Shown one piece after another: positions 16,398-24,673 of a stretch of 64,000 bases of DNA (position 1 is its first letter; each line of letters starts with the position of its first letter). Location: positions 434,001 to 498,000 of the forward strand of contig JAJTXV010000001.1 of the NCBI GenBank assembly GCA_021463845.1, in the 5' to 3' direction. The notes below the pieces were generated by a model. That model saw nothing but the letters and a program-made list of their open reading frames with translations. It did no database searches and was not told where the DNA came from. Both the position numbers and the translations under genes were made by a program. The DNA comes from Anaerolineales bacterium. Its GTDB lineage: Bacteria; Chloroflexota; Anaerolineae; Anaerolineales; UBA11579.

Positions 16398-18170
16398 ATG
16401 AGCGCCAGCGCCCAGCCCGATCTTAAGAAAATTGCCGATCTGATCCGCGCCGGCAAGGGCGAAAAGGCGCGCGCCCAGCTGGTTGAGCTGCTGCGCAGCC
16501 AGCCGCAGAACGCCCAGGCCTGGTATCTGCTCAGCTTTGTGGTGGATGACCCGCAGCGCAAGCAGTATGCGCTGATGCAGGCGCTCAAAGCCCAGCCTGA
16601 CTTCGCGCGGGCGCGTGACCGCCTGCGCACCCTGCGCGGCGATGCACCCCCGCCGCCCAAACCCCAGCCCGCGCCCGAGGCTCCGCCGCCAATCACCCCG
16701 GCCTTTGCACCCAGCGCTGACCTGGAGCAAGACCTGCGCCCTGAGCCGTCGGAACCCCAGCGCTCTGGCGGCAAGTCGCCCCTGCGCCCGGTGCTGATCG
16801 GCCTGGTGCTGGTGGCCTTGTTGGCGCTGGCTTGGTTCTTCGGCGGTGACCTGTTGGCCGGCGGCCAGGGTGCGGCGCCTACGGCCACCAATGCGCCTTT
16901 CCGCACCCTGCCGGCGGTATGGACGCCGACCGGGGGCGTTCAGCCCGAGCAGACCGCCACGCCTGAGCCCGGCCCGGTGGCCACACTCCAGCCTGAGGCG
17001 CAAGCCCTGCTCGATACGATAAGCCAGCAGGCCAGCCAACTGCGCGGCCTGAGCAGCGCCCGGGCTGTGCAGGCCGTGCTGGTGCAGGATAGCGCGGCGC
17101 GCGGCCAGCTTTCGACTTTCATCCCCAACAATACGGCGGAGACCGAGCAGGCGGAGCGCGCTTTGCGTGCGCTGGGCCTGCTTTCGGCGAATGGGTCTTT
17201 GCAGGACTACGCCATCAATAAGCAATTGGATGCCTACGGAGCGGCGTATAACGCCGCCCAGCGGCGGGTGTACTTTGTGGGCAGCCAACTCAGCGATGCG
17301 CTGGCCTATTCATATGCGCGCACCTTCGGGCGCGTGCTGCTGGCTGACGCACATTCGGAGCTCTTCACCACCAGCCAGCGCTGCACCGTCTTCGACGACG
17401 CGTGCCGCGCCACGCAAGCCCTTTTGCAAGGCGATGCGAACCTGACCGGCGAGGAGTGGCTGAGTGCGCACGGCGCGGCGGCCTTTGACCCCGCCAGCCT
17501 GCCGACGCCAAACTACGCCCGCATCCAGTCCGGCACGCCGTCAGACTTCGCTATATTGGATGCGCGTTTTGCCGCCGAAACTGGGTTGGCTTTTGCGCGC
17601 GGCTTGTTCACCGAAGGCGGCTGGGAGCAGGTGAATGCCGCCTATACCAACCCGCCCAGCACCACTGAGCAAATTCTGCATGCCGACAAATATGCGGCCA
17701 ACGAAGCTGCGCTGAATGTGCAGCCGGTGGACCTGGCGACCGCGCTAGGTGCGGGCTGGGAACGGCAGGCCAACGGCAGCCTGGGCGAATGGTTGACGCG
17801 GCTTGTGCTGGCCGCGGGAGCTGACCCCGCGGCGCGCATCCCAGAGGAAAGCGCTATCACGGCCGCGGCAGGCTGGGGCGGCGACAGCTTGCAGGTGTAT
17901 TGGCACAGCAGCGATGACCAGCTGGCCATGGTGCAGCACTGGCTGGCGGATGACGCCGCCAACGGGCAGGAGCTGCACGCCGGCATGCAGCAGTATCTCT
18001 CGCTGCGCTTCGGCGGCGCGCCCGGCGAACTGGGGCGCGGCCGCTGCTGGCAAGCAGGCGGCCAGGCAGCCTGCTTGCTGCTCAACGGCGCCGAGGTGGT
18101 GTGGCTACTGCTGCCGGATGACCCCGAGCTGATCAGCGCGGTGCTGGCGCTGTTCCCGCAGATTCCGTAA
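16398..18170 (+). CDS. Membrane-anchored protein with a TPR-like N-terminus, unknown function
   Basis: The 590-residue protein begins with a tetratricopeptide-like helical pair (ADLIRAGKGEKARAQLVELLRSQPQNAQAWYLLS). A Pro-rich linker leads to one membrane helix (VLIGLVLVALLALAWFFGG, about residues 131-150). A Thr/Pro-rich stretch and a large extracellular domain of about 400 residues follow, with motifs such as VYFVGSQLSDALAYSYARTFG. That domain resembles no family I can name. The ATG at 16398 was chosen because the -10 box lies just upstream. Confidence 0.7.
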   Translation: MSASAQPDLKKIADLIRAGKGEKARAQLVELLRSQPQNAQAWYLLSFVVDDPQRKQYALMQALKAQPDFARARDRLRTLRGDAPPPPKPQPAPEAPPPITPAFAPSADLEQDLRPEPSEPQRSGGKSPLRPVLIGLVLVALLALAWFFGGDLLAGGQGAAPTATNAPFRTLPAVWTPTGGVQPEQTATPEPGPVATLQPEAQALLDTISQQASQLRGLSSARAVQAVLVQDSAARGQLSTFIPNNTAETEQAERALRALGLLSANGSLQDYAINKQLDAYGAAYNAAQRRVYFVGSQLSDALAYSYARTFGRVLLADAHSELFTTSQRCTVFDDACRATQALLQGDANLTGEEWLSAHGAAAFDPASLPTPNYARIQSGTPSDFAILDARFAAETGLAFARGLFTEGGWEQVNAAYTNPPSTTEQILHADKYAANEAALNVQPVDLATALGAGWERQANGSLGEWLTRLVLAAGADPAARIPEESAITAAAGWGGDSLQVYWHSSDDQLAMVQHWLADDAANGQELHAGMQQYLSLRFGGAPGELGRGRCWQAGGQAACLLLNGAEVVWLLLPDDPELISAVLALFPQIP

Positions 18171-18182
18171 GCGACTGCAGCG

Positions 18183-18211
18183 TTGACATACCATTACCCG
18201 CATAGTAAACT
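18183..18211 (+). promoter_or_regulatory. Promoter of the target tRNA-Met gene
   Basis: TTGACA at 18183-18188 and TAAACT at 18206-18211 are separated by 17 bases. The start point should fall a few bases before the tRNA at 18230. Confidence 0.7.
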
Positions 18212-18229
18212 CGCCCGCGTTCTTAATTC

Positions 18230-18301
18230 GGCGAGGTAGCTCAGTGGTAGAGCAGGGGACTCATAAGCCCTTGGTCGTGAGTTCGAATCTCACCCTCGCC
18301 A
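18230..18301 (+). tRNA. tRNA-Met (anticodon CAT), prophage integration target
   Basis: The acceptor stem GGCGAGG/CCTCGCC, D-stem GCTC/GAGC, an anticodon arm with loop CTCATAA and the T-arm GTGAG-TTCGAAT-CTCAC give a 72-base tRNA with anticodon CAT. The base of the anticodon loop has an A/G mismatch. A tRNA-Ile with modified CAT cannot be excluded from sequence alone. Its 3' 45 bases are repeated at 58606-58650, which identifies it as the attB gene; the tRNA remains intact at attL. Confidence 0.9.
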
Positions 18302-18302
18302 C
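18258..18302 (+). repeat. attL core, 45 bp
   Basis: The sequence runs from the anticodon stem of tRNA-Met to one base past its discriminator and is identical to 58606-58650. The bases before and after differ at the two sites, so these are the exact limits of identity. Crossover in or near the anticodon loop is usual for tyrosine integrases that use tRNA genes. Confidence 0.95.
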
Positions 18303-18410
18303 TGCGACTTTCGCCAAATAGCGAAAGCCAAACAATCGAGACAGTATTCGGTTGTGAAGGTGCCTTGTTCTCCGACCCGCCAGCAAGCTAAGCGGAGAAC
18401 AAACCCAAAG

Positions 18411-18437
18411 ACGCTCTGAGAAATCGGGGCGTTTTTG
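18411..18437 (+). terminator. Terminator supplied by the prophage downstream of tRNA-Met
   Basis: ACGCTCTGA / TCGGGGCGT pairs fully in RNA with two G-U pairs around GAAA and is followed by TTTTTG. Two other hairpins precede it (CTTTCGC/GCGAAAG at about 18307 and TTGTTCTCCG/CGGAGAACAA at 18366-18401). The prophage thus replaces the host terminator now stranded at 58654. No gene lies between the tRNA and 18447. Confidence 0.65.
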
Positions 18438-18446
18438 TTAGCCCCG

Positions 18447-18788
18447 TTACTTGTCCTCTATGATCTCCACGACATCCCTAAGCTCAATAGGGCGTTCTTT
18501 CTTGCCTTCGAGGATAGTGATGCCATTGGCTTTCAGGCCGCGGTAGATTTTCCAAAAAACATTCCAGTCTAGACGGTCCGGTTCGACCTCATTCCGAAAA
18601 TATTTCTTGGCTGTGTTGTAGGCAATCAGGCATTTTTGGTGCAGGAAAAACTCTGGAGTAATTCTTTTGCCAAACTGATCTACAACAAGACCGCGCTTCT
18701 CCAAAGAGAGAACAAGTTGGGGCACCAGCGAAACGAAGCTGGGGCCCATTTCCATTTCCTCCATGGTCGTAGGGTATTGGAGAACCAT
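18447..18788 (-). CDS. Prophage protein of unknown function at the left end
   Basis: With the ATG at 18788 the protein has 113 residues. It is mixed alpha/beta and charged (LEKRGLVVDQFGKRITPEFFLHQKCLIAYNTAKKYFRN). No helix-turn-helix is obvious. TATAAA at 18795-18800 on the minus strand lies six bases before the ATG and TTGACA is 18 bases further up, so the mRNA should be leaderless. Its position opposite the rightward early operon suggests a regulator, but the sequence does not prove it. Confidence 0.6.
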   Translation of the reverse strand: MVLQYPTTMEEMEMGPSFVSLVPQLVLSLEKRGLVVDQFGKRITPEFFLHQKCLIAYNTAKKYFRNEVEPDRLDWNVFWKIYRGLKANGITILEGKKERPIELRDVVEIIEDK

Positions 18789-18794
18789 GAGGCC

Positions 18795-18869
18795 TTTATA
18801 GCATAGCGTTATTTGAAATGTCAAGCATTGATATTACAGCTTGACAGGATTGTCAACGGTTGCTATCAT
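18795..18869. promoter_or_regulatory. Divergent promoter pair at the left early region
   Basis: Leftward: TTGACA (complement of 18819-18824), 18-base spacer, TATAAA (complement of 18795-18800). Rightward: TTGACA at 18841-18846, 17-base spacer, extended -10 TGCTATCAT ending at 18869. The -35 boxes sit in an inverted repeat TGTCAAGC / GCTTGACA with a 12-base spacer, and another TGTCAA follows at 18851-18856, so a repressor site could overlap both. Confidence 0.7.
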
Positions 18870-18912
18870 TCAATGACAATCTGAATGAAATAACGGTAAT
18901 CGGGAGGCCTGC

Positions 18913-19368
18913 ATGACCGCACAAGATGTCAACGAAATTCAAATCGAGCTGGTGGTCTTCGAGCGCAAGAACAAACGCAGTTCCTGGCGCTATTTGACTT
19001 CGTACAAGGCGGACTCGCAAGAGCAGCTCAACGCCAGCGAAGTTGCAATTCGCAAGTTGTATCCCGCGCTCCATAAGAACGATGGAGTGGAGTGGGCAGT
19101 GATTGGCATGCAGACCCAGTTGGTTTGGGACTTTCGCCGGCAGAGGAAACCACAAGCCATCCGTTCGCTTGAGCAAATCCCTGGCGCCGTATGTCTGCGC
19201 TTCCCCGAAGTTGATGACCCAAATGACAACGTTACCCCGCGCTGCATCTGCGGCCGGATGGTGGCTGTGATTGATCAACGCACGATCTGCACTGGTTGTG
19301 GCGCCGAGGGAACTTTGGCAGAAGCGCTGGTGATCGGCGGCCAGAAGAAGGAGGCCTCATATGCATGA
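18913..19368 (+). CDS. Prophage protein with a C-terminal zinc ribbon
   Basis: The 151-residue protein ends with a C-x-C-G ... C-x-x-C-G pattern (about residues 110-133), typical of a zinc ribbon that binds nucleic acid. The first 100 residues are not recognised. GGGAGG lies before the ATG. It is the first gene of a tightly packed rightward operon and overlaps the next gene by eight bases. Confidence 0.65.
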   Translation: MTAQDVNEIQIELVVFERKNKRSSWRYLTSYKADSQEQLNASEVAIRKLYPALHKNDGVEWAVIGMQTQLVWDFRRQRKPQAIRSLEQIPGAVCLRFPEVDDPNDNVTPRCICGRMVAVIDQRTICTGCGAEGTLAEALVIGGQKKEASYA

Positions 19369-19852
19369 AGCAAAGGGCAGCTGGAACGGTTACTTCCGGA
19401 GCGCAGCTGGCAACAAAGAGCAATTCACACTGCGCCAGGCTGACAACGAAGCTGATCTCGAATTCTTGACGCGTGTAAGCACGTTCAATGCTGATCTGCA
19501 GAAAAAAGGCTGGAAGCCCTGGAGTGCAGATGAGGTAGGCCAGGCCAAGGCTGCACCGGCTGAGCGAACTGAGCCCATCAGCGCCGGCGCAGAAAAGAGC
19601 TTCCCTGTCGAGTCATTCTCCCTGGCGGCCGGCGGTGAACACCCGCGCTGGACCATCAAGGGCGGCAATTTCAAGAAGTTTGGCGTTACTTGCTGGCCGG
19701 AAGTGCTGGTTGCGGCCGGGGTTATGGAACACCTGGATCCGATGAAGGACAACAAGCCCAAAGGCAATTGGGTCGCCTATTACATCGAGCGTGAGAACGA
19801 AGATGGCAAGCAAGTGCCTGACAAGGTCGTGCGAGTGGAGCGCAAGAAATGA
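19361..19852 (+). CDS. Prophage early protein of unknown function
   Basis: The 163-residue protein has a mixed hydrophilic composition with G-N-F-K-K-F-G-V-T-C-W-P-E-V-L and a Lys/Glu-rich end. Overlaps of 8 and 4 bases with its neighbours tie it to the helicase operon. No domain was recognised. Confidence 0.6.
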   Translation: MHEAKGSWNGYFRSAAGNKEQFTLRQADNEADLEFLTRVSTFNADLQKKGWKPWSADEVGQAKAAPAERTEPISAGAEKSFPVESFSLAAGGEHPRWTIKGGNFKKFGVTCWPEVLVAAGVMEHLDPMKDNKPKGNWVAYYIERENEDGKQVPDKVVRVERKK

Positions 19853-20091
19853 GCGGCGAAGTGGAAGTGAAGTCCATTGACCCAGGCCACTTCTTGTTTG
19901 CGGGCCGCAAGGTGACATTTTTCCTCAATGGCTTTGAGTGCTACATCAAGCGCGCCGGCACCAAGGGCGCTTACGAAGCCCTGGCGCGCAACTTAAAAAC
20001 CGGTGTTGGTTTTCAGACCGTGCGTGTTTTCGGTGAGGGAGCAAAGGTCAAAGTCACCGAGGCTATTCGTCAGGCGGTATCAGCGCAATGA
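19849..20091 (+). CDS. Small prophage early protein
   Basis: The 80-residue basic protein (GRKVTFFLNGFECYIKRAGTKGAYEALARNLKTGVGFQTVRVFG) overlaps both neighbours by ATGA-type junctions. Its small beta-rich layout and basic character would fit a nucleic-acid-binding accessory to the helicase, but no family was recognised. Confidence 0.6.
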   Translation: MSGEVEVKSIDPGHFLFAGRKVTFFLNGFECYIKRAGTKGAYEALARNLKTGVGFQTVRVFGEGAKVKVTEAIRQAVSAQ

Positions 20092-21548
20092 CCGATAGAA
20101 GCATTGGCTTCAACATCCAGCGCAGACGCTGGCAAGTTGAGGCTACGGGCCTTTATCACCGCCGCGGCGCGAAAAACTTCGTGGTGGATGTTGTGCCCGG
20201 CGGTGGCAAGACCATCTTCGCTCTCGGTATCCAGAACGATCTCCTTGAGGACAAGGTCGTCAAGAAATCGCTGATCGTCACCCACACTGACCATTTGCGC
20301 AATCAGTGGATCGCCCAGGCTGCCAGGGTGGGGCTTCGGCTGATCCCTCATCGAGCGCAAAAATGGGGCGATGAGCACGGGCGTGTTTTGACCTACCAGC
20401 AGATCGCCCAGGATGCCCGCGGCATCGCCGCTCTGGTGCGTGGAGCCATGACCATGGTGGTCTTTGACGAGATCCACCACGTGTCCGATAACGCCACCTG
20501 GGGCAATGCGGTCGGCAAAGCTTTTGCCGCCGCTGAGCGCCGGCTGCTGCTCTCGGGCACGCCCTTCCGGCACGACGAACGGAAGATCGCGTATGTGAGC
20601 TACGAGGGCAACCGCGCCCTTGTTGATTACCAGTACACCTACAAACAGGCGTTGGACGATGGCGTGGTCGCGCCGATCTTCTTTCCCACGATCGGCGGCA
20701 CAGTGCTTTGGCAGCGCGATGGTAAGCAAATCGAGCACAGCTTTGATAGCGAGCTCAACCTTGCCGAATCCGCGGCGCGCCTGGACTCTGTGATCTCGGC
20801 CAAGAGCGACTGGCTGGCCACCGTGATCGGAGAAGCTGACCGCAGACTCGACGAGCTGCGCGCGGTGCAGCACAAGGACGCTGGCGGCCTGGTGGTCTGC
20901 AAGGACCAGGCCCACGCACGCGCAGTGGCTAAGCTCATCCAGAAGCTGACAGGTGAGCCTGCCACCCTGGCCATCTCAGACGTGACCGACAGCTCGGCGC
21001 GCCTGCAGGAGTTTACGCACTCCACGAAGAAGTGGCTGGTGGCCGTGAAGATGGTCACCGAGGGCGTAGATATCCCACGCTTGCGCGTGGGCGTTTACGC
21101 CACCAACGTCACCACTGAGCTCTTCTTCCGGCAGATGGTGGGCCGCCTGATCAGAACCTTGCCTAATCTGCAGGACCAGAGCGTGTTCCTGTTCATTCCG
21201 AGGGATCCGCTCATCATCCGTTACGCCCAAGAGATCGACCAGGAGCGTGTCCATATGCTCGAAGAACGTCTGGCCAGCCGGCGCGCGGCTGCGGCCGGCA
21301 ATGGCCAGCAAACATCTGCACCGGAGCTGGAGTTGCTTGGAGCGCAGGCCGTTCTTGGCGAAACCTTGTTCGGCAATGAGGTTTTTTCGCGTGAGGAACT
21401 TGAGCAGGCCAATCATCTGAAGCACAGCATTGGCCTGGGCTACTTGCCCGATGAGGTCGTTGCCAAGATCCTGCGCGCTTTCACGGCCGCACCACCTCCG
21501 GCGCCGGCGGCCGCGCCAAAGACAAACACTGCATGGGAGATCCGATGA
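20088..21548 (+). CDS. Superfamily 2 DEAD/DEAH-type helicase
   Basis: The 486-residue protein has all core SF2 motifs: Walker A P-G-G-G-K-T at 37-42, D-E-I-H at 127-130, S-G-T-P-F at 156-160, T-E-G-V-D-I-P at 324-330 and Q-M-V-G-R-L-I-R-T at 349-357. It belongs with ERCC3/ResIII-like DNA translocases. The C-terminal 100 residues are Ala-rich with a flexible Pro/Ala end. No nuclease domain is fused. It is probably a phage replication or recombination helicase. Confidence 0.9.
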   Translation: MTDRSIGFNIQRRRWQVEATGLYHRRGAKNFVVDVVPGGGKTIFALGIQNDLLEDKVVKKSLIVTHTDHLRNQWIAQAARVGLRLIPHRAQKWGDEHGRVLTYQQIAQDARGIAALVRGAMTMVVFDEIHHVSDNATWGNAVGKAFAAAERRLLLSGTPFRHDERKIAYVSYEGNRALVDYQYTYKQALDDGVVAPIFFPTIGGTVLWQRDGKQIEHSFDSELNLAESAARLDSVISAKSDWLATVIGEADRRLDELRAVQHKDAGGLVVCKDQAHARAVAKLIQKLTGEPATLAISDVTDSSARLQEFTHSTKKWLVAVKMVTEGVDIPRLRVGVYATNVTTELFFRQMVGRLIRTLPNLQDQSVFLFIPRDPLIIRYAQEIDQERVHMLEERLASRRAAAAGNGQQTSAPELELLGAQAVLGETLFGNEVFSREELEQANHLKHSIGLGYLPDEVVAKILRAFTAAPPPAPAAAPKTNTAWEIR

Positions 21549-21940
21549 GTGAGACATACACGAAGGAACAGATTCTTCACGCCTTGGCTTTGCAGCCTTG
21601 TCATACAACAGGAATGCATGATCCGACCCACACAGGTCTCTACATTTGCGAACTGCAGAAGGTCAAGGCATTCGAGGGGCTACTGAAACTCTTGAATGTT
21701 GAAGTTGGCGAGTTGCCTAGGCAACTCCATCATGATTGCGGTTGGTGCAGCGATTCGGGCCAGACAGCTTCTTTCCGGAACTGGGTGGAGAAGGGCCCCG
21801 ATCAAGAGAACTTGCGCAAGGGGCTTCGTGAGCGAATAAAAGCCTCGCCAGAACGTGAAGCTTACTGGCGAGAACGGTATAGCCAAAATGGCCTCATTGC
21901 CAAGAATGCACCCAAGAAAAGAGAGACCAGCCATGTCTGA
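21545..21940 (+). CDS. Prophage early protein of unknown function
   Basis: The ATG at 21545 overlaps the helicase stop (ATGA) and gives 131 residues. Features are an N-terminal helical segment, H-H-D-C-G-W-C in the middle and a Lys/Arg-rich tail. It overlaps the next gene by eight bases. Not recognised. Confidence 0.6.
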   Translation: MSETYTKEQILHALALQPCHTTGMHDPTHTGLYICELQKVKAFEGLLKLLNVEVGELPRQLHHDCGWCSDSGQTASFRNWVEKGPDQENLRKGLRERIKASPEREAYWRERYSQNGLIAKNAPKKRETSHV

Positions 21941-23732
21941 GCAAACCGTAGTCGTTCCAACCGTCGAAGTGCCCCTGGGGCAGATCGACCCCAATCCTTA
22001 TCAGATGCGCCTGGAGGAAAACCCGCAGGCTGTTGAAGAGATCGCCCTGAGCATCTATCGCAACGGCCTGCTGCAAATCCCGGCCGCACAGCAGAAGGGC
22101 GGCCGCTATGTGCTGGCATTCGGCCATACGCGCAAAGCCGCTTTCCAACTGCTGGCCACAAAGGGCTTGCCTGACCATGACATTGCCGGCGATCCGCAGA
22201 AGTGGGGCGCGATGCCCCTGCGGCTGGTCAAGGACCTTGACGACCGTCGCATGTTTGAGCTTGCGCTGACGGAGAACATGAAGCGCCAGGACCTCAATCC
22301 GATCGAGGTCGCCCGCGCGTTGCAGCGCTACATGACGGAATTCAAAGCCACCAGCGATGAAGCCGGCGAACTCTTTGGCCTCAAAGGAACCACCGTGCGC
22401 GGCAAGGTTCGCCTGCTTGATCTACCCGAGTTCGTCCAGGAGCAGGTTTCGCAGGGCGCTGTTGCCGAATCGGACGCGCGCAAGTTGGTCACCGTGAGCC
22501 GTGTGTTGCCAGAGAAACAAGTGCGCAAGGTTGTGGAGGACATTCGCAAAGGCTCAGACCCGGATAAGGCCCTGGAAGGCCATCTGAGGGAGACCAAGGC
22601 TGTGGTCCGAATGTCGCATAACTGGTACGGTGAAGATCAAAAGAACAGTGCCGGCGAGGACTTATGGGAGTTGGATGGCTCTGACTTCCCTCAGGACCGG
22701 CTGCCCGCTTTGGACAAGGGGAGCATGACCGGCCTGTTGGAGCGCGAGCTGGCAGTGGATGAAATTGCTGCTCTGGATGGCTGGCTGCCCCAGCTCGCAG
22801 CAGGCGTAGACCCCAGCGCGCTGATTGCCGAGAACCCGAAGCATGAGGACTTGCTTGAGCAGGTGCGCCACCTGGCCGCCCCGCCGACCTGCTTGCAGTG
22901 CCCTTTCTATATGCGCGTCGATGGCGACCATTACTGCGGGTGGGCAGCCTGCCATGCCCGCAAAAAGGAAGCCTACCTCGGTTGGCGTCTCGAGCAACTG
23001 AGCAAGAAGCTCAAGATTGCGATTTACGACAAGGCCCGGGACGGCAAGGCGAAGAAACTCAATACCTATGACGGCAGCGATAAAAAACTATTCACGGACC
23101 GTAATACGGACCTGCGCCTAAAGCTCGGAAAAGAGAATTCCTACTCCCAGTTCTCCGGCCTGCCCAGCAACATCGTTGTGGTGATGACTGGCGCCGTGTT
23201 GGAGAAGCAAAAGGCCAAGCTGGCCAAGCGAAACAATGGGGCGGATAGCTGGGAGCTTCAGCAAGAAGAGCGCCGGCGCAAGACTGAGCAGGAGCAGCGC
23301 CGGCGTTTGGCCACATTTGATTTCCTATGGAAAGAATGCGCGCCTGCGCTGGCGAAGTGCCTCAAAAACTTTGACCACCTGCCTGCACTGTTGGCCTTGG
23401 GAGAAGCAACGAGGGCCTACGAACGCCCCAAGAGCGTCAAGGCGCCGGGAAAAAGTGCATCACGGTCAGACAAGCTGAATTTTCTGCGATTGATTTTGGC
23501 CTACGATCTTCTGCTCAATGATGTGCCGTTCCGCCGGACAGAGGAGCGCCTGAAAGATGCTGTGTATCAGGCGGCCGCGCATGCTGCAGGTTTTGCCAAG
23601 GCCTGGGGCGCCAACCTCCCGGCCGGCTTCCTCGACCGGGCCAAGGCGGTCGACGCCGAGATCCTGATCGCCGAGGGTGAGACCGTTTCTGCAGAAACGG
23701 GTAGCAGCAAGAAGGCGAAGGCCAAGAAATGA
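21933..23732 (+). CDS. ParB/Srx-fold protein with a central Cys cluster (first of two)
   Basis: With the ATG at 21933 the protein has 599 residues. The N-terminal third is a ParB-like domain (VPLGQIDPNPYQMRLEE, then a Y-V-L-A-F-G-H-T-R-K-A-A box and a helical MFELALTENMKRQDLNPIEVARAL). A helix-turn-helix-like segment (SDEAGELFGLKGTTVRGKVRLLDLPE) follows. Around residues 319-340 lies a CLQCPFY...C-G-W-A-A-C cluster suited to bind a metal or Fe-S centre. The rest is helical and charged. The start overlaps the preceding gene by eight bases. The role could be segregation, transcription control or nuclease; the sequence does not decide. Confidence 0.8.
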   Translation: MSEQTVVVPTVEVPLGQIDPNPYQMRLEENPQAVEEIALSIYRNGLLQIPAAQQKGGRYVLAFGHTRKAAFQLLATKGLPDHDIAGDPQKWGAMPLRLVKDLDDRRMFELALTENMKRQDLNPIEVARALQRYMTEFKATSDEAGELFGLKGTTVRGKVRLLDLPEFVQEQVSQGAVAESDARKLVTVSRVLPEKQVRKVVEDIRKGSDPDKALEGHLRETKAVVRMSHNWYGEDQKNSAGEDLWELDGSDFPQDRLPALDKGSMTGLLERELAVDEIAALDGWLPQLAAGVDPSALIAENPKHEDLLEQVRHLAAPPTCLQCPFYMRVDGDHYCGWAACHARKKEAYLGWRLEQLSKKLKIAIYDKARDGKAKKLNTYDGSDKKLFTDRNTDLRLKLGKENSYSQFSGLPSNIVVVMTGAVLEKQKAKLAKRNNGADSWELQQEERRRKTEQEQRRRLATFDFLWKECAPALAKCLKNFDHLPALLALGEATRAYERPKSVKAPGKSASRSDKLNFLRLILAYDLLLNDVPFRRTEERLKDAVYQAAAHAAGFAKAWGANLPAGFLDRAKAVDAEILIAEGETVSAETGSSKKAKAKK

Positions 23733-24673
23733 GCGCGGCCAAGAAGGGGAAGAAGTCGGCCGCGCTATCGGTGATCCAGGAGATCCCGGTAGAGCAGATC
23801 GTCCCCAACCCGGAGCAGCCGCGCAAGACATTCGACCAGGGCGAACTCAAGAAACTGGCCGCGTCGATCAAAGAGAACGGCCTGATCAACGCCATCACAG
23901 TGGAGCGCACCGAGAAAGAGGATGTCTTCATTCTCGAAGATGGCGAGCGCCGGCTACGCGCCCACAAGCTCGCCGGCATCAAGACCATCCTGGCTGTAGT
24001 GCGGCCGGCCGGCGCTGAGGCGCAGGACCGGCTCACCCGCGCACTGGTGGCCAATCTGCAGCGGGCTGACATGAACCCGGTCGAGGAAGGGCAGGCCTAC
24101 CTGCGGCTGCACCAGGACTTCGGCTGGAAACTGGTCAAGATGGTCCGTGCCACCGGAGTTTCCCAGCCGCGGATCTTGAACCGCATGGCGATCGCCAAGC
24201 TGGCGCCCGAGATCCAGGAGCTGATCATCAACAAGAACCTGCCCAAGGACCAGCGCGCCATTGAGGCGCTGCAGTCCATCCCCTCGACGAAGGCGCGCAT
24301 CCAGTTTGCCCAGGAATTGTCCAAGCGCCCTGATCTCACTGTCTCGGGTATTCAACGCGCCGCGACCAAGCTGAAAGAGCAGCTGGCGAAGGGGGGCGCC
24401 AACGAGACGACTGAGCTGACCCGCGATGTGGCGCCGGCTATTCATTTCGGCTTGTCAAAAAGCCACGTGAAGCGCGAGGCGCCCATCTGGACCCAACTGG
24501 TGGCCAAGCAAGTGGCGCCATCCTGGGACTTGGTGAAGCAAGCGGCCGAGAGCGCATGCTTCAAGTGCCCGTTTTATGACGACCCTTCGGAGGGTATCTG
24601 CGGGCAATGCCCGGCCGTGGAGCAGGTGGCGCAAATGGTGAGGCTCAGCCATGAGTTCAAAGTCAGCAACTAA
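23729..24673 (+). CDS. ParB-like protein with a C-terminal Cys cluster (second of two)
   Basis: The 314-residue protein has a canonical ParB N-domain: IPVEQIVPNPEQPRKTFDQGELKKLAASIKENGL, then ILEDGERRLRAHKLAG and ALVANLQRADMNPVEEGQAY. A helix-turn-helix is at VKMVRATGVSQPRILNRM. The C-terminus carries CFKCPFYDDPSEGICGQC (about 277-294), parallel to the cluster of the preceding protein. It overlaps both neighbours. No parA-type ATPase is nearby, so plasmid-like partition is not indicated. Confidence 0.85.
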   Translation: MSAAKKGKKSAALSVIQEIPVEQIVPNPEQPRKTFDQGELKKLAASIKENGLINAITVERTEKEDVFILEDGERRLRAHKLAGIKTILAVVRPAGAEAQDRLTRALVANLQRADMNPVEEGQAYLRLHQDFGWKLVKMVRATGVSQPRILNRMAIAKLAPEIQELIINKNLPKDQRAIEALQSIPSTKARIQFAQELSKRPDLTVSGIQRAATKLKEQLAKGGANETTELTRDVAPAIHFGLSKSHVKREAPIWTQLVAKQVAPSWDLVKQAAESACFKCPFYDDPSEGICGQCPAVEQVAQMVRLSHEFKVSN